From: Chloromonas sp. AAM2
Lineage: Eukaryota; Chlorophyta; Chlorophyceae; Chlamydomonadales; Chlamydomonadaceae
Reading direction: 5' to 3'
DNA: 64,000 bases
Assembly: GCA_004335635.1 (NCBI GenBank)
Contig: QAXH01004600.1
Span: 395-64,394 of the forward strand
In this document: in pieces, positions 33,684 to 45,600 of the stretch
Numbering within the stretch: the stretch's first letter is position 1
Layout of the letters: every line of letters begins with the position of its first letter
Program-made: the position numbers and the translations under genes
Notes under the pieces: generated by a model
The model's database searches: none
What the model was told of the DNA's origin: nothing
Seen by the model: only the letters and a program-made list of their open reading frames with translations

Positions 33684-36600
33684 ATGCTCGCGAAGTCTCT
33701 TCCGCAGGTCACACGCATTGCATCGACGCAGAGGTCTTCACGTCATCGACAGCGATTGACCACAATGGCTTTTCAGACCAGATCCGAAGGCATGTTGAAG
33801 GTAAGCAGACAGAGGCTCATGCCACTGAAAGCGATGACGTGCATCATGGCTGTGACGACATCAGACAACCCTACTTTCCTGGGTAGATGGCCCTGCACAA
33901 CGGTAACACTTGACTGTGCCCACTGAGACCACCTCTTCCATTGATCTACTGCTTTGCAGACAGCAAAGCAATACATGGCAGCGTGGCAGCCTGATACGGC
34001 ATGTGGGCCACGTGACAACCTAGTGTCGTTACTGAAGCAGGTGTCAGCACCCTCGGGCATTCTCTTCAAGGCAGATGGTGTCGTCCATCTGGAGGACAGG
34101 ACCAAGAGTGAGTTCAGTCAATCACAAGCCAGTGCATGTGATCTCAAGGACAGCTCAAGATAGCCAGGTTGTCCCAACTTGGTGCATCCACGAAGCCGAC
34201 TTCAGGGGCGATTGCAACCTCTTGAGGATCACAATGCTGCACAAAAGCGGCTGCTGCAACATGCCAAGTTTTGACAACTGAAGCTCTCTGCTTGACGCAC
34301 TTGTTGCACTGGTTGCACTCCTAGGACTTTGCGAAAGGGAAGTATGATCACTCTCTGCATCCATGTCACCCTTTGCAACCACTGACTGTCCATTGCGTTG
34401 CTGTTCAGATGTCGAGGAGCTAGCAGATCACATTCAGGAGCGCCAGCGTGCGTACAAGCACGTGGCGCATGACATGTTTGCCTCAGCAGCAGATGAGGAG
34501 ACAAACAGTGTCTTCATGGGCGTTCGCTTCCTAATGCAGGCAAGTCTAGCCATTCATAACGTGCACCGGTCTACCAAACCAGCTGAAGATAGAACCCTCA
34601 ATTGCATCAGGCCCTTCCTATGTTGCCTGGTGGCCCAGGTACAGGCATGCTGTACTAGCGGTTAGAGGTGCATGCACGGCAAAATGCACCTCAACTGAAA
34701 GGTGAAGGTCAGGCAACACGTCCCATAGGAAGGGCTTAATGCACTAGAGGCCTGCACCTTTCAGTCTAGGTGCATTTTGCTGTGCATGCACCTCTTAACC
34801 GCTGGTACCGCTTGCCTGTCTCCTCAACCACCAGACATCAATCAAAGCGATCAACCAACTGCATCATGTACAAATGGGCAGGAGTTCGCATGCATTGCCT
34901 GCTGGTGTGCAGAGCGTGGGTCCTGTTGCCGGCCAGGAGCCAAGTGGCTGGTAAGTGGTTCACAGAGTCCGTGCACCTATCGAACCTTCCAGCACAGTGG
35001 AGCATTTGTGTAGGCGCATGCTGGTAGCTTGCACGCTGTGAAGCGAAGGCGAGGTATGCGTAAAAGCTAAACAAAATTAGAGCCGCAGCTGCAACTCCCA
35101 ATCGTGAAAAAAGATGAAAACGTTCTGCTTGTGAATGCTGGTTGCAGGCCCAGCCAGGGTGTGTTGATTGAGCGCCTGGAGATGGACGAGAACAACCAAA
35201 TCACCCAGGCACTTGTGTGCAGGTAGTCCGATGCACATTGCAGTGAAATACAGCGGGTGTCTATGTTACAAATGAATACAGCAGGTAGGCCGATGCACAT
35301 TGCAGTGAATACATGCAGTTTGTCGGTCAGTCAGTTTCCTGTCAGGGCGCAGAGTGCTGTGATGACCGCCACCCTGCTGACGTTGTGGCACATGTGCGTT
35401 TGCAGACAGTTGACGCATGAGGAGACAGAGGCACTGACAGGTGGGCAGATAGGGGCAAGGGAGACAGCAGGGTGCGGTGCTCGTGCAGTTGTGCAGTGAG
35501 ACGGCGGGACAGCAGATCTTGAATTTTGCGCCTGATGCGGCACAGGAGGGCAAGACAGTCGTTGTAGTGCCAAGCTCATGACCAAGCTGCAGCTTGTGTT
35601 TGGCCGTGTGACTGCATCATGCAACAAGTCTGGATGCGTGCTGCTGTCTGGTCCTACCTGCGGGCGGCAATGCAGGCCATGAATGTCGTCATCTTGAGAA
35701 GTTTGCACTCAGCTTGAAAGGGCGCCAATGTGTTTACAAGTGCAACTGATTCAGCAATCAATGTCCTGGCCTTTTCCTGCTGGCATTAAAAAAAACTGAC
35801 AAAATTCTTTCTTTTGAAGTTGGGTGCTGATGTTTGTGCATCATGGTGTTTGGCTCCGCTGCAGTGAACCCCTCTGCCATGAAGGCGCCTGAGCCGGACG
35901 AGGCACTGCTGCATGCACCCGAGGAGAAGCTCGTGAGTTCTTTGACAGTCAAGCCGCACATGGTGTGCAACGGTTCGTCTGGTTCGCTGTCACATGCAAC
36001 AGGTTCCCTGCGCATGGATTGAAGCTCATCACATGCTGTTACCTGCAACGTATTTGTTGTTTACGGTGCAAAGTGCATGAACTATTTGCCAACTTGTGTC
36101 AACGTGAGTCCCGCATGCTGATGCAGACGCCCGAGGAGGTTAACGCCATGCGCAGCGCTGCCCAGAAGTGGGTGCACTGCTGGGACACTGGAGCTAACCT
36201 GGAGGACCTGGACAAGGTGAGAATCAATGGGACATTGCACTGTGGTAGAGGGAAGTTCAAAGGCATGTCGCCTCGAGAGCATCTCACTACAAAGGCTTGT
36301 CACCTTGGAGCATCTCACTACAAAGGCTTGTCACCTCGGAGCATCTCACTACAAAGGCTTGTCACCTCGGAGCATCTCACTACAAAGGCTTGTCACCTCG
36401 GAGCATCTCNNNNNNNNNNNNNNNNNNNNNNNNNNNNNNNNNNNNNNNNNNNNNNNNNNNNNNNNNNNNNNNNNNNNNNNNNNNNNNNNNNNNNNNNNNN
36501 NNNNNNNNNNNNNNNNNNNNNNNNNNNNNNNNNNNNNNNNNNNNNNNNNNNNNNNNNNNNNNNNNNNNNNNNNNNNNNNNNNNNNNNNNNATCTCACTAC

Positions 36601-38212
36601 AAAGGCTGGTCACCTCGGAGCATCTCACTACAAAGGCTGGTCACCTCGGAGCATCTCACTACAAAGGCTGGTCACCTCGCGAGCATCTCACTGCAGGGGC
36701 AAGGCACAGGGGTACAACTGCAATCGTGTGAGCAGCATGTTTGCAACATGTGTGCATGTGACTTGCACATACCTTTGTTCGTTGCTGCTGTTGACGGCTG
36801 CATGCCATGATTACTGAGCTGCAAGTGCTGACATGTGGCCTGTAAAATCACGCGGTTGTTGCTGCCATCATCAAACGCAGGTGCTTGCGCCTGACGTCGA
36901 GCAGCTGCAAGCGTATGGCCTGGCCTCGCGCTCCGTGCCCTTCTCCGGCATCCAGGGAGCCTCCAAGGCCATCCAGGGGGCGCTGTCCAAGGTCGAGAAC
37001 GTCAACACACTGCTGGGAAGTGCTGTGTGCACAGACAGACGGGTATGTGCAGAGAGGGGGGGGGGCCGCGGCAGTGGCATGTGCATGTGCATGGCATGAG
37101 CATGGCATGTGCATGGCGGTGGAGCATGGGCATGGATTGCAATATCAGCCTACACTGAAGATCACACATGTCTTTCGCCACTGCATGCTTGAGCACACAG
37201 GCCACTTTCCATGTGTTATCACTCTGCCCACTGCGGGCCTTAATCTATTTAGTTACTTAATCAATTAATTATGCTGTGTGCTGATGCCTGCAGGCTGGCT
37301 TCGTTCACTGGCAGGTGGGTGCAACTCACAATGTGCTCAGGGTTGCTCAAGGCTGCTCAGGCTGCTCAGGCTTGTCTTTGGCACAGGTCTGAAGTGGTCT
37401 CGGATGCCTCACCTCGTGTTATGATTGTTGTCACGCTGGGTCCATTGCTTTGGTGACAATGTGAGGGGTGTGGCTGGGTGTCATATTGGATCCCGCCAGC
37501 GTGTGTTTGTCTATGTATGCCACGTCTGGGCTGTCTGTGTGTCTCTGTCTGCTGTGTCTACGCTTCGATGTGCATAAGTGTATCGTCCCAGAAGTGGGAC
37601 AGAAGATGGCGTGTACATTGTGTGTGGCTTCTGGTCTGCAGACCGGCATGCTTCATGCGGGGCAGCGCAGCCCCCAGGCAATGCAAGGCCTGGACTTCCT
37701 GCGCTTCTCACCAGACAACAGAATCGGTTAGTGTGCCGTTTCACGCTGCTGCTGCTGTGCCGCAGGCCAACATGCTGGCCCCTGGTGTGCATGAGACTCA
37801 AATCATGCAGGGACTGGATTTCCTACGATTTTCATCTGACAACAGAATTGGTCAGTGCATCAATTATAGGTTACTAATAATAATCACACATATATGTTCG
37901 TAATCGTGATATACCACATTTTGATTTATTTGTATGTCGGACTGCAGTGCCACATGATTCACTGTCTCAGCGGTCTGTTACTAGGTTATAACGCCTTGGT
38001 TTGGTGTTGCATGTTGCGCAGCACTGCAGTACTGATTGAGTGAGGTTCACATTGAAGAAGGTGCATCATGCCCTTGCATCAGATGGAGTTGGAGCACGTA
38101 GCAACATGTTTGTCGTATCTCATCTGCACGTGTTGTTTGCCTGTGACCTGCAGCCAAGATCTGGAGCTTTACAATGAAGCCTTGTGAGTTGAAAACGGAC
38201 CTGGGCCGTTGA
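33684..38212 (+). CDS. Organelle-targeted protein with two NTF2/SnoaL-like domains and alternative exons 10a/10b
   Basis: Eleven exons: 33684-33800, 33960-34107, 34409-34539, 34882-34950, 35089-35222, 35346-35440, 35865-35932, 36127-36216, 36881-37042, then 37642-37726 or 37766-37850, then 38154-38212. All phases agree, giving 385 residues. Residues 1-39 (Ser/Arg/Gln-rich, beginning MLAKSLPQV) are a presequence. Domain 1 (about 40-205) has AKQYMAAWQPD, VFMGVRFLMQ and GVLIERLEMDENNQI; domain 2 (about 256-378) has KWVHCWDTGANLEDLDKVLA, a GIQGASKAIQGAL helix and GLDFLRFSPDNRIAKIWSF. Both follow the SnoaL/NTF2 cone pattern, ending in a strand with a D-N-I turn. No catalytic residues are recognised. 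Intron 3 has a GC donor. Intron 8 contains the minisatellite and gap. A strong donor-like GTGAGT in the last exon could extend the gene by a few codons. Confidence 0.75.
34612..34807. repeat. Foldback (nested inverted repeat) in intron 3
   Basis: Bases 34652-34706 pair with 34752-34807 (about 50 of 56 positions); the core contains ggtgcatgcac and caaaatgcacct. A second inverted pair is interleaved: cccttcctatg near 34613 with cataggaaggg near 34725. It would form a large hairpin in the pre-mRNA and could be a MITE. Confidence 0.75.
36270..36700. repeat. 31-bp minisatellite interrupted by an assembly gap
   Basis: Unit starts catctcactacaaaggctt and continues gtcacctcggag. About four copies flank each side of the N run. 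Left copies read ggctt and right copies ggctg at one position, so at least two variant sub-arrays exist. In intron 8 of the NTF2-like gene. Confidence 0.92.
36410..36590. other. Assembly gap (181 N)
   Basis: Run of N inside the 31-bp minisatellite. True length unknown; translations across it are meaningless. Confidence 0.99.
37642..37850 (+). repeat. Duplicated 85-nt exon pair (10a and 10b)
   Basis: Exon 10a (37642-37726) and 10b (37766-37850) are both exactly 85 nt, have their own AG acceptor and GT donor, start in phase 0 and end in phase 1. They encode parallel versions of the same strand: QGLDFLRFSPDNRI and QGLDFLRFSSDNRI, with divergent upstream halves. They are separated by only a 39-bp intervening stretch. 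Confidence 0.85.
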
Positions 38213-39613
38213 CAGCCGCATGATGTTTTTCATTCCAGCTGCATGCTGGCCTTGCCAGCGATGGGATTGAGGTCAGCGCAAGTCGGTCCACTTGCACAAA
38301 ATGCTTAGTTGTCGGTGATGCTTGGCGGTGCTGGCATGTGCTTGATGCTGATATCAAGCACTTTGACTATCCAAGGTGAGCTGACTGTTGCCCTGACTGT
38401 TCAATGTGGACGTGACTGTTGCTTGTGCAGACAAGAACGTGAAGGGAGATGCACCTCGCAAGGAGGGTGTGGACTGAGCAGAAGCACGTGTTCACAAGGA
38501 AGCGTGGATCGCTTACTGTCACAACTATTGGCTAGTGAAGGTCTTGCAGCACAGCCTGCAAAAAATGTGCTGCTTGGGAAACACCGTCAACAACGCAGAA
38601 TGTGCACGTGCTGGGCAAGAGAGTGTACATACATGATGGACTATGATGTATTATTATGCCAGGCGAATGGTCCTCTTGTCCTAGCTGTGCCAGTCTTCTG
38701 TATGATGGCTTGCAAGACAACTTGCATGTGAAGCCTCAGGCAGCTGTGTTTCATGGCTAGGATTGCATTGGTTGGAGAAGATGTGGCCTGTGGCAGTACA
38801 GATGTTCAAGTACAGTACAGATGTGGCCTGTGGCAGTACAGATGTTGAAAGGCATGCTGTTTATTTTGTTGTACAGAAACCGAAGCCAATCTGCTGCCTG
38901 ACCATATGGCAGTGGCATGTATAGTACGAGTATGAAAAAGCATTGCTGGACAGTTGAATTGCTACGTATACAGTACGGTGTAAGCTGTGTCACACGGTCT
39001 GATGCTTTCAGATCTGCAAGGGCGCTAGTTTTTCTCTGTAGAGAAAAATGAAGGGGATGCCTTCACTGACCCTAGATGTAAGGAGAACGGTATCCCTAAC
39101 GTCACATCGTTGACGTCACGTTACTTTGGCTGGCCATACTTCCAGCTACAGCTAAGTTCATAAAACCGTTGAAGGCGACAGCTCAGACAAGCCCCGAGCA
39201 TATGGTGAAGTAAGGCCGCAAGAGGCAAAGTCATGAGCAATCCATCCAGTAGAAATTGTAAGCTAACCTCAACTATACAGAATGTGAGCGAGGCAAGCCA
39301 ACAGGGCAGCATCTGGGCTGCATTCACAAGATTGGTTGGGCACCTCAACTTTGCTCACCAGCTCGGAAGTTGAGTTCATTCTCACAGACGTGTAGAGACA
39401 GATCGATCAATAGATTGTATATTGTCAGGCAACCATCCCAATGCGCCTCCGTGAATCTGCACACGTGTGTGCGTGTTCAAAACTAGAATGTGTGTGGCCT
39501 CACTCCTGCCACACCTCTGTGAGGTTGCAACTTACTCGTGGCGCTGCTTACTCTTACTGTGGCAGGTAGCGGCATCATCGCAGACTCGATCGACGCAAAC
39601 TATCAATCGGAAA
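38213..39613. other. Intergenic region upstream of the desaturase-like gene
   Basis: About 1.4 kb. It holds a duplicated unit (gatgtggcctgtggcagtac near 38779 and 38819), a small hairpin (tttttctctgtagagaaaaa near 39029), and a perfect TGACGTCA at 39111-39118 about 500 bp before the next start. No reading frame could be spliced into a gene. Confidence 0.5.
39111..39118. promoter_or_regulatory. TGACGTCA palindrome (bZIP/CRE-type core)
   Basis: Perfect 8-bp palindrome about 500 bp upstream of the desaturase-like start; a partial copy (acgtca) lies about 15 bp before it. Function is inferred from sequence only. Confidence 0.35.
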
Positions 39614-42600
39614 ATGCGGTCTTCAGGGCTTCTGCCGAGAAGAGCGAGCACTCAAGTCAACGCGCATCGCAAAAACCACCACAACCGCAACTTGACGCGA
39701 TGCGTCATTGTCAATGCTGCTGCCAATGAAAAGAACGTGGTGGTCATTGGCGGAGGATGGGCAGGATTTGGAGCTGCAAAGCACTTGGTCAGCCAAGGCT
39801 ACAAGGTGTGTCCTTGTCATGTGATCAAGAATTGCCAATGGACGCGAGGAAGGACAGTTCAATCCAATTCTTTGGAATGCCTGGGTATCTCATTGATAGA
39901 AATAGTTGCCAGCATCTGTTGTCAAGGCAATGAGGCTCTATATGGGGGCTGTCTGGGTGCAGGAGTGCAAATGGGTGGTCGTGGGTTGATGGGCGGGTGG
40001 GTATGCACAGACAATGGATCTGATGAGAGGTGCGGCCAGGCAGATTTCAGCATCACTGTGATTTACCTCTGGAGTATGCGCCTGTTTTTGGTGCCCACAG
40101 GTCACACTGCTAGATGCTCAAGCCAACCCAGGTGGGAGTGTGTGACCTATTGTGTGTGGAAGCGTGTGCACAACCACAGGTCAAGGGCACGATGCTGGAC
40201 CTGCAAGGTTGATACAGCATCAAGTGGACAGAGAATTGTCTAAAGGCCCGCGAGGTTTCCGCATACGATAGGCCAGTGCCCACATGAGGATGTGTTCCCA
40301 TCAGATCGTGGCCATCACCATACTGGCGCCAACACCACCAGCACATTCACCTTCGCTTCAGTTCCACAGCCCACCAGACGCCACATCACTGCTGCTGATG
40401 CCAGCAGCTTCGTGTGCTGTTTTGTAGGTGGTCTCAGCACAGGGTACCGCACCAAGGCCGGCAAGGCGGTGGAAGCGGGACAGAAAGGCTTCTGGTACAG
40501 GTGGGGCCAAGGTGCTGATAGTGGCTGTGTGACCGGGGTGGATTGACTAATCTCCTATCAGGAGATTTTCACGTCTCTCAAAATGCTCCACATATGCACG
40601 TCATACTGGCATTTGACAGCAATGCTGCCTGCATCTCCGCAGCATTGCCGCCAACTGACATTTCCATTTTGAGATTTCCCCTTTTGTGCCGCCACACAGT
40701 TGGGCAGCTGTATAATTCAGCAACTGCTATCCTTGTGCCAACTGACATTCCTCATTCGGGCAGCCATAAAGTGTGCACCAAGTGTAAAGATGCTGCTTTC
40801 ACCTGTGCAGCCATCACCTTCCTTTAAGGGCCATCAAATGCAGCAAGTGCCATCCTTACTTGCAGCTACAAGAACATTTTCAAGCTGCTGGACGACCTGG
40901 ACCTACCGGAGTGGCCGCTCACTGACTGGACCACCTCGGGCTTCTGGTCGCCCCGTGGCCTCACCACGGAGGCACCGGTGTTCAGCCGCCTGCCCCGCCT
41001 GCCCACGCTCATCGGCCAGTTCGTGGTGCGTGGCTTGCCTCGTGCCAACCGGATCCACAATTCACTACGCTTGCCCGCCACAACTCCCTGAGTGGGTTTG
41101 CATTGGATGCACCCTGCATCCTCTGGCCAGCCACTATCGCTGGCCTTCCTTGGCTCAGCTAGGCTGGTAGCACATGAGCGGTGATGATGTCTTTGGTGAA
41201 ACTCTGTGGCACTACAGCACCAGGGTCACCCGAATCTCCAGTCCTCTAGTGCGCACCACTCCACTCCCTCACTTGTTGCCTGCTATCCCCCGGCTTGCCG
41301 CCTGCTGTCCCCTGGCTTGTTGCCTGCTATGCCCTGACTTGTTGCCTGTGCACCGGTCCGCAGCACACGCTCCCGCTGTACTGGTGGCTATCCCTGGCCG
41401 ACTATGCATGATCTCTTGTGCTGTAGAGAAACCTCCTGTTAACTACCAAAGGCACGGATCACCGCCACACAACCTCACACGTACCTGCTCATATATTACC
41501 TGTATATTACGTGTATATACCTGATCAATATACGTTCCATACTGTCTGCCTACGCAGCACACGGCCCCGCTGTACTGGTCTCTCTCCTTGGCCGACCGGC
41601 TCACCATGCTGCCCTTCCTGGCGGCTTTCCTGGATTACAACTCAACGGAAGAAACGTACAAAAAGCAAGTGCAGGTGCAGCAGGGTAGGACTGAGCACAT
41701 ACCAACCAATACAGGCACGACCTCCATGCCCACGATACTTGAGATTCAGAGCCAGCAATTTTAACATTACCTGCAATCTTGTCCTGGTTCACCGGTAGCT
41801 GACTGGCCCATCCCACCGTGTGTTGCAGATATGATGCCATGAGCGCGTATGAGTTATTCCGCAGTGCTGGCGTGTCACGCAAGGTTGGTTAAGACTCGGG
41901 TCGTGTCTCTTCTGATGCAAGGAAGTTGCTTTCAAAAGTGCCTGTTCAGTTGGTACGGGCAACTGCCTTTATATGAGTTGTTCAAAGAAAGGAGTTGAAC
42001 CTGCTTCTCATTCCTTAGCAGCCAGTATGAGAAAGCCAGGGGCCTTCATTACGAATGCCTTGAACTCGGCAACTGCCCATACCTTACCTGAGGTTGTCTC
42101 CTGGCCTGTGCTCTCTCAGGCGTATGAGGAGTTCCTCAGGCCCACCCTGCTGGTCGGTCTGTTTGCGCCCCCAGAGAACATCAGTGCAGCAAGCATGCTG
42201 GAAACACTCTTCTTCTACGCCCTGGCGCACCAGAATGACTTCGGTACGTGCTCGTGAGGCGAGCTTACTAACGCTTGGTAGCACCCTAAGGCACAGCTGC
42301 TAATGCTTGGTGGCACCCTAAGGCACAGCTGCTAATGCTTGGTGGCACCCTAAGGCACAGCTGCTGATGCTTGGTGGCACCCTAAGGCACAACTTTGTGT
42401 GAACACCTGTAACCTTGCAAGCTGACACCTGTCTCAAGTCTTGATCACAGTGCACTCAGTTTGTCACATCTTATCTGCGTGCAAACGACAAAACCACGTC
42501 ATGTCAGGCATACGAACTGTGTCGATTGCAGCACACTATGCCATTTCAAGGATGGATCACAGGGCCCATGCTCCCTGCAGCACTGTGTTGTTGTTTGCTT

Positions 42601-45600
42601 GTTGATGCTATTGCTATGGATTGACTGCTCAGTTTGCACTGCCCTGCTCCCCTGCAGACGTGTGTTGGTGCAAGGGCTCAATAGCGGAGCGCATCTTCAC
42701 GCCGCTGGTGGATCGCATTCGCAACCAAGGGGGACAGGTGGGCTGGTCAATGCGCACATATGTGGTGCTAAATGGAACGAGGTGGCTAGTTGTCGGTGCC
42801 TAGTAGGACAGCGCATAGTTGTGTAGGAGTGCTGGTTAGAGCGAGTTTGGTGTAGGTTAGCACAGTGGCACAGAAACTCAAAACAAGTTATGTCTATGTC
42901 GCTGGCAAACTCGTGAACGTGAAGAGATATAGCTGCATCACGCTCACATCTACTTGCAGTCAAGTGGTTTGCAACCACTCGCACGACGTTTGACAACACT
43001 GCAGTCATTTACTTTGCAGTAACTGGCACGACGTTGCACCGTACTGCTTCACTCAGCAGCGCACACAATTTTTGTTTGCTTCTTGCAGGTACTGGGCAAC
43101 AAGCTGGTGACTAACTTGGTCATGGGGGAAGGGCCCGGCGGAGTGGAGGAGATTACGTCTGTACAAGCCTTGGACAAAGAGACAGGTGACTGCTCCAGTA
43201 GCACGCAGTAAGCTGGGGCGCATGCAGGATGTGGCTCTGGTGAAGTTGGGCTTGGGTCAGCAGCGCACCCCAAGAGTTGGCTGTATTACAACGGTGCAGG
43301 AGTCACGTCCGAGCAATGCTGCAAGTCAGCAAGCAAGTGTGAATACCCACTTGCGGTTTGCCTTCCGTAGGCAGCATTCACGTCCAAATCCAATCCAAGC
43401 CCACATGTTGCGATGATACGGTAATCTAGCGATGATACGGTGATTACCACAAGGCGTGTTCCTGATCGTGCGCTCCTGCCTGCAGGTGAGACCACGACCT
43501 ACCCGGCAGATGCGGTGGTGTTCGCCGTCGGCATCACCGCCATGCAGAAGCTCGTCAGCGCTAACCCCTCCCTCGCATCGCGGCCCGAGTTCCGTGCCGT
43601 CATGAACTTGTCTTCGCTGGACGTCATCGCCACGCGGCTGTTCTTCGATCGCATTGTGCCCACAAGATACCCGGCAAATGTCCTGTCGGGCTTTGAACCC
43701 TCGGCTGGTAGGTGGGAAGGCCCACCACCAGGTGAAAGGTGAACCAGACCAGATGCTATGTCATGGCGCAACGATGGCATCTGCAGTGTGGGGCAAGCCT
43801 GTGTTGTGATGCACAAACTTGAGGCTTGGCCCGTAGTGCAGGTCGTAGGTTAGCTTAGGGTAGCTCTTCACGCCTAACGCATCGGGTTCGTGGCTACCAA
43901 GTTGTGGCTCGGCGGCTGATCCTTAACAGCCTGCTCCTTTCCCATGTCATCTGCCACTTCTGCCACTTGTCGCATGTCATGGCATGTGTTTCACGTTCCA
44001 TCTGTGTTTGCAGGAGCTACCTTCTTCAACTTAAACGACTTGCAGGTGGGCGATAATGGCATCTGAACCTGCAGCACACTGAGTGCGTGCACCTATGAGC
44101 TGGCAGCCACACGTACATGCACTGCTTTCAAACCTTGGCTGCTACTTTGACATGGATATGTCGGTGTTGTTTGATTCGTGCATCCCAACAGAACAAGTGC
44201 ACCCAACAGCACGTCATGATCTGTGCATCTTCAACGGTCCCACTGTACTCACCAACACACCGTACTAGCCCTCAAGTTGCCTTGAATCAGATTTGCATGC
44301 CACCCGTGTGGTTCCTGAGCTCATGCCGCCGGTGGTGATGCGTCGGTGGTCGCCTTGCTTTCATGTCAGCTCATGTCAGCTGTGTCAGCTCATGTCAGCT
44401 CATGTCAGCTGTGTCAGCTCATGTCAGCTCATGTCAGCTGTGTCAGCTCATGTCAGCTGTGTCAGCTCATGTCAGCTCAGTGCTCCGTTTATTCCACAGC
44501 CCAGACTCATTTCGTCCCTGGCCAGTCAGAGGCTGGTTGCTGCCAAGCCTCTGATGTAATGTGGTGAAGACAGTTGTGGTGGTCAAGTAGAACATAGGGT
44601 GAAAACCGTGTGCTGCGTTCTCATGCTGCCCTTAGTGCCTCGTGCTTACATACAGGACGAGTACAAGGACGCACCAGGGACAGTCATCTCCGCTGACTTC
44701 TACAACGCCAGTGCCCTCCTACCTCTCAGTGATGAGGCTGTGGTCGAGCGAGTCAGGCAGCACGTGGTAACCTGTGAGCCGGGGTTTGAAGGTGAGGGTC
44801 GTGGGGCTGATGGTGTTGAGGAGCGAGTGGCCTGCCAGTCATAGGGGCGTTGGTTTTGTAGCACGGCCCAACTCTGGAGCATGCCACTCAATTCACACCA
44901 CAGGTGCTCGAAGTTCGTCTGGGTTGGAACTGAGGGATAGAGTCCAGTTGCAACTGCATCTGCACACTCATCATCTGTGAATGTATGGAACGGGTGCACT
45001 TGTACATGGCTTTGATTGGGCCTGGTGTGATCCTTAATGATTGGGCCTGGCTGGGGAAGGACGGAGATAGCAATTTGCCTAGGGAAGAAGCTGGAACCGA
45101 CTACTGACAATGGTTCAACGTGACTTGACTGTTCAACGCTCACGCTGCCTTCAGCGCCTGCACACAGCTTGCCTCCCCCCCTTACCTTTCCGCTTATCCC
45201 GCTCACAGGCGCTGAGGTGGTTGACAGTGTGGTGTTGCGGTTTCCTAAGGCCGTGACGCACTTCTCCCCTGGCTGCTACCAGCACCGGCCCTACCAGGCC
45301 ACCTCGCTGCCCAATGTGTTCATAGCGGGCGACTGGGTCAAGGGACTGGACCATGGGGCAAACGGGCTGTCGCAGGCAAGTCAAGGGACCAAGGCTGTGA
45401 TGGTGCTGTGACACAAGAGCGTTAGCTGCTAGCAATACAACGAACGAGAGACAGGCAGTGCTCTGGCAGTGTGACAGCAGGCCAATTTTTGTCTAGCTTT
45501 ACTTCCTACATGATATGCTCATGCTGGGTTGAGTCAGGATCACTGCCAACCGGAGTGGGGGGGGGAGGGGGGGCGGGGTGTAACCTGCGGCCAGAAAAGA

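Noticed and set aside
35965..36817. Several reading frames running through the N block, including three frames of 140-280 residues
   Set aside because: They are translations of the 31-bp minisatellite and of N bases; the real exons end at 36216 and resume at 36881.
44293..44567. Three overlapping frames with repeated SSCQLMSAVSAHV
   Set aside because: Repeat translation of a 9-10-bp array inside an intron of the desaturase-like gene.
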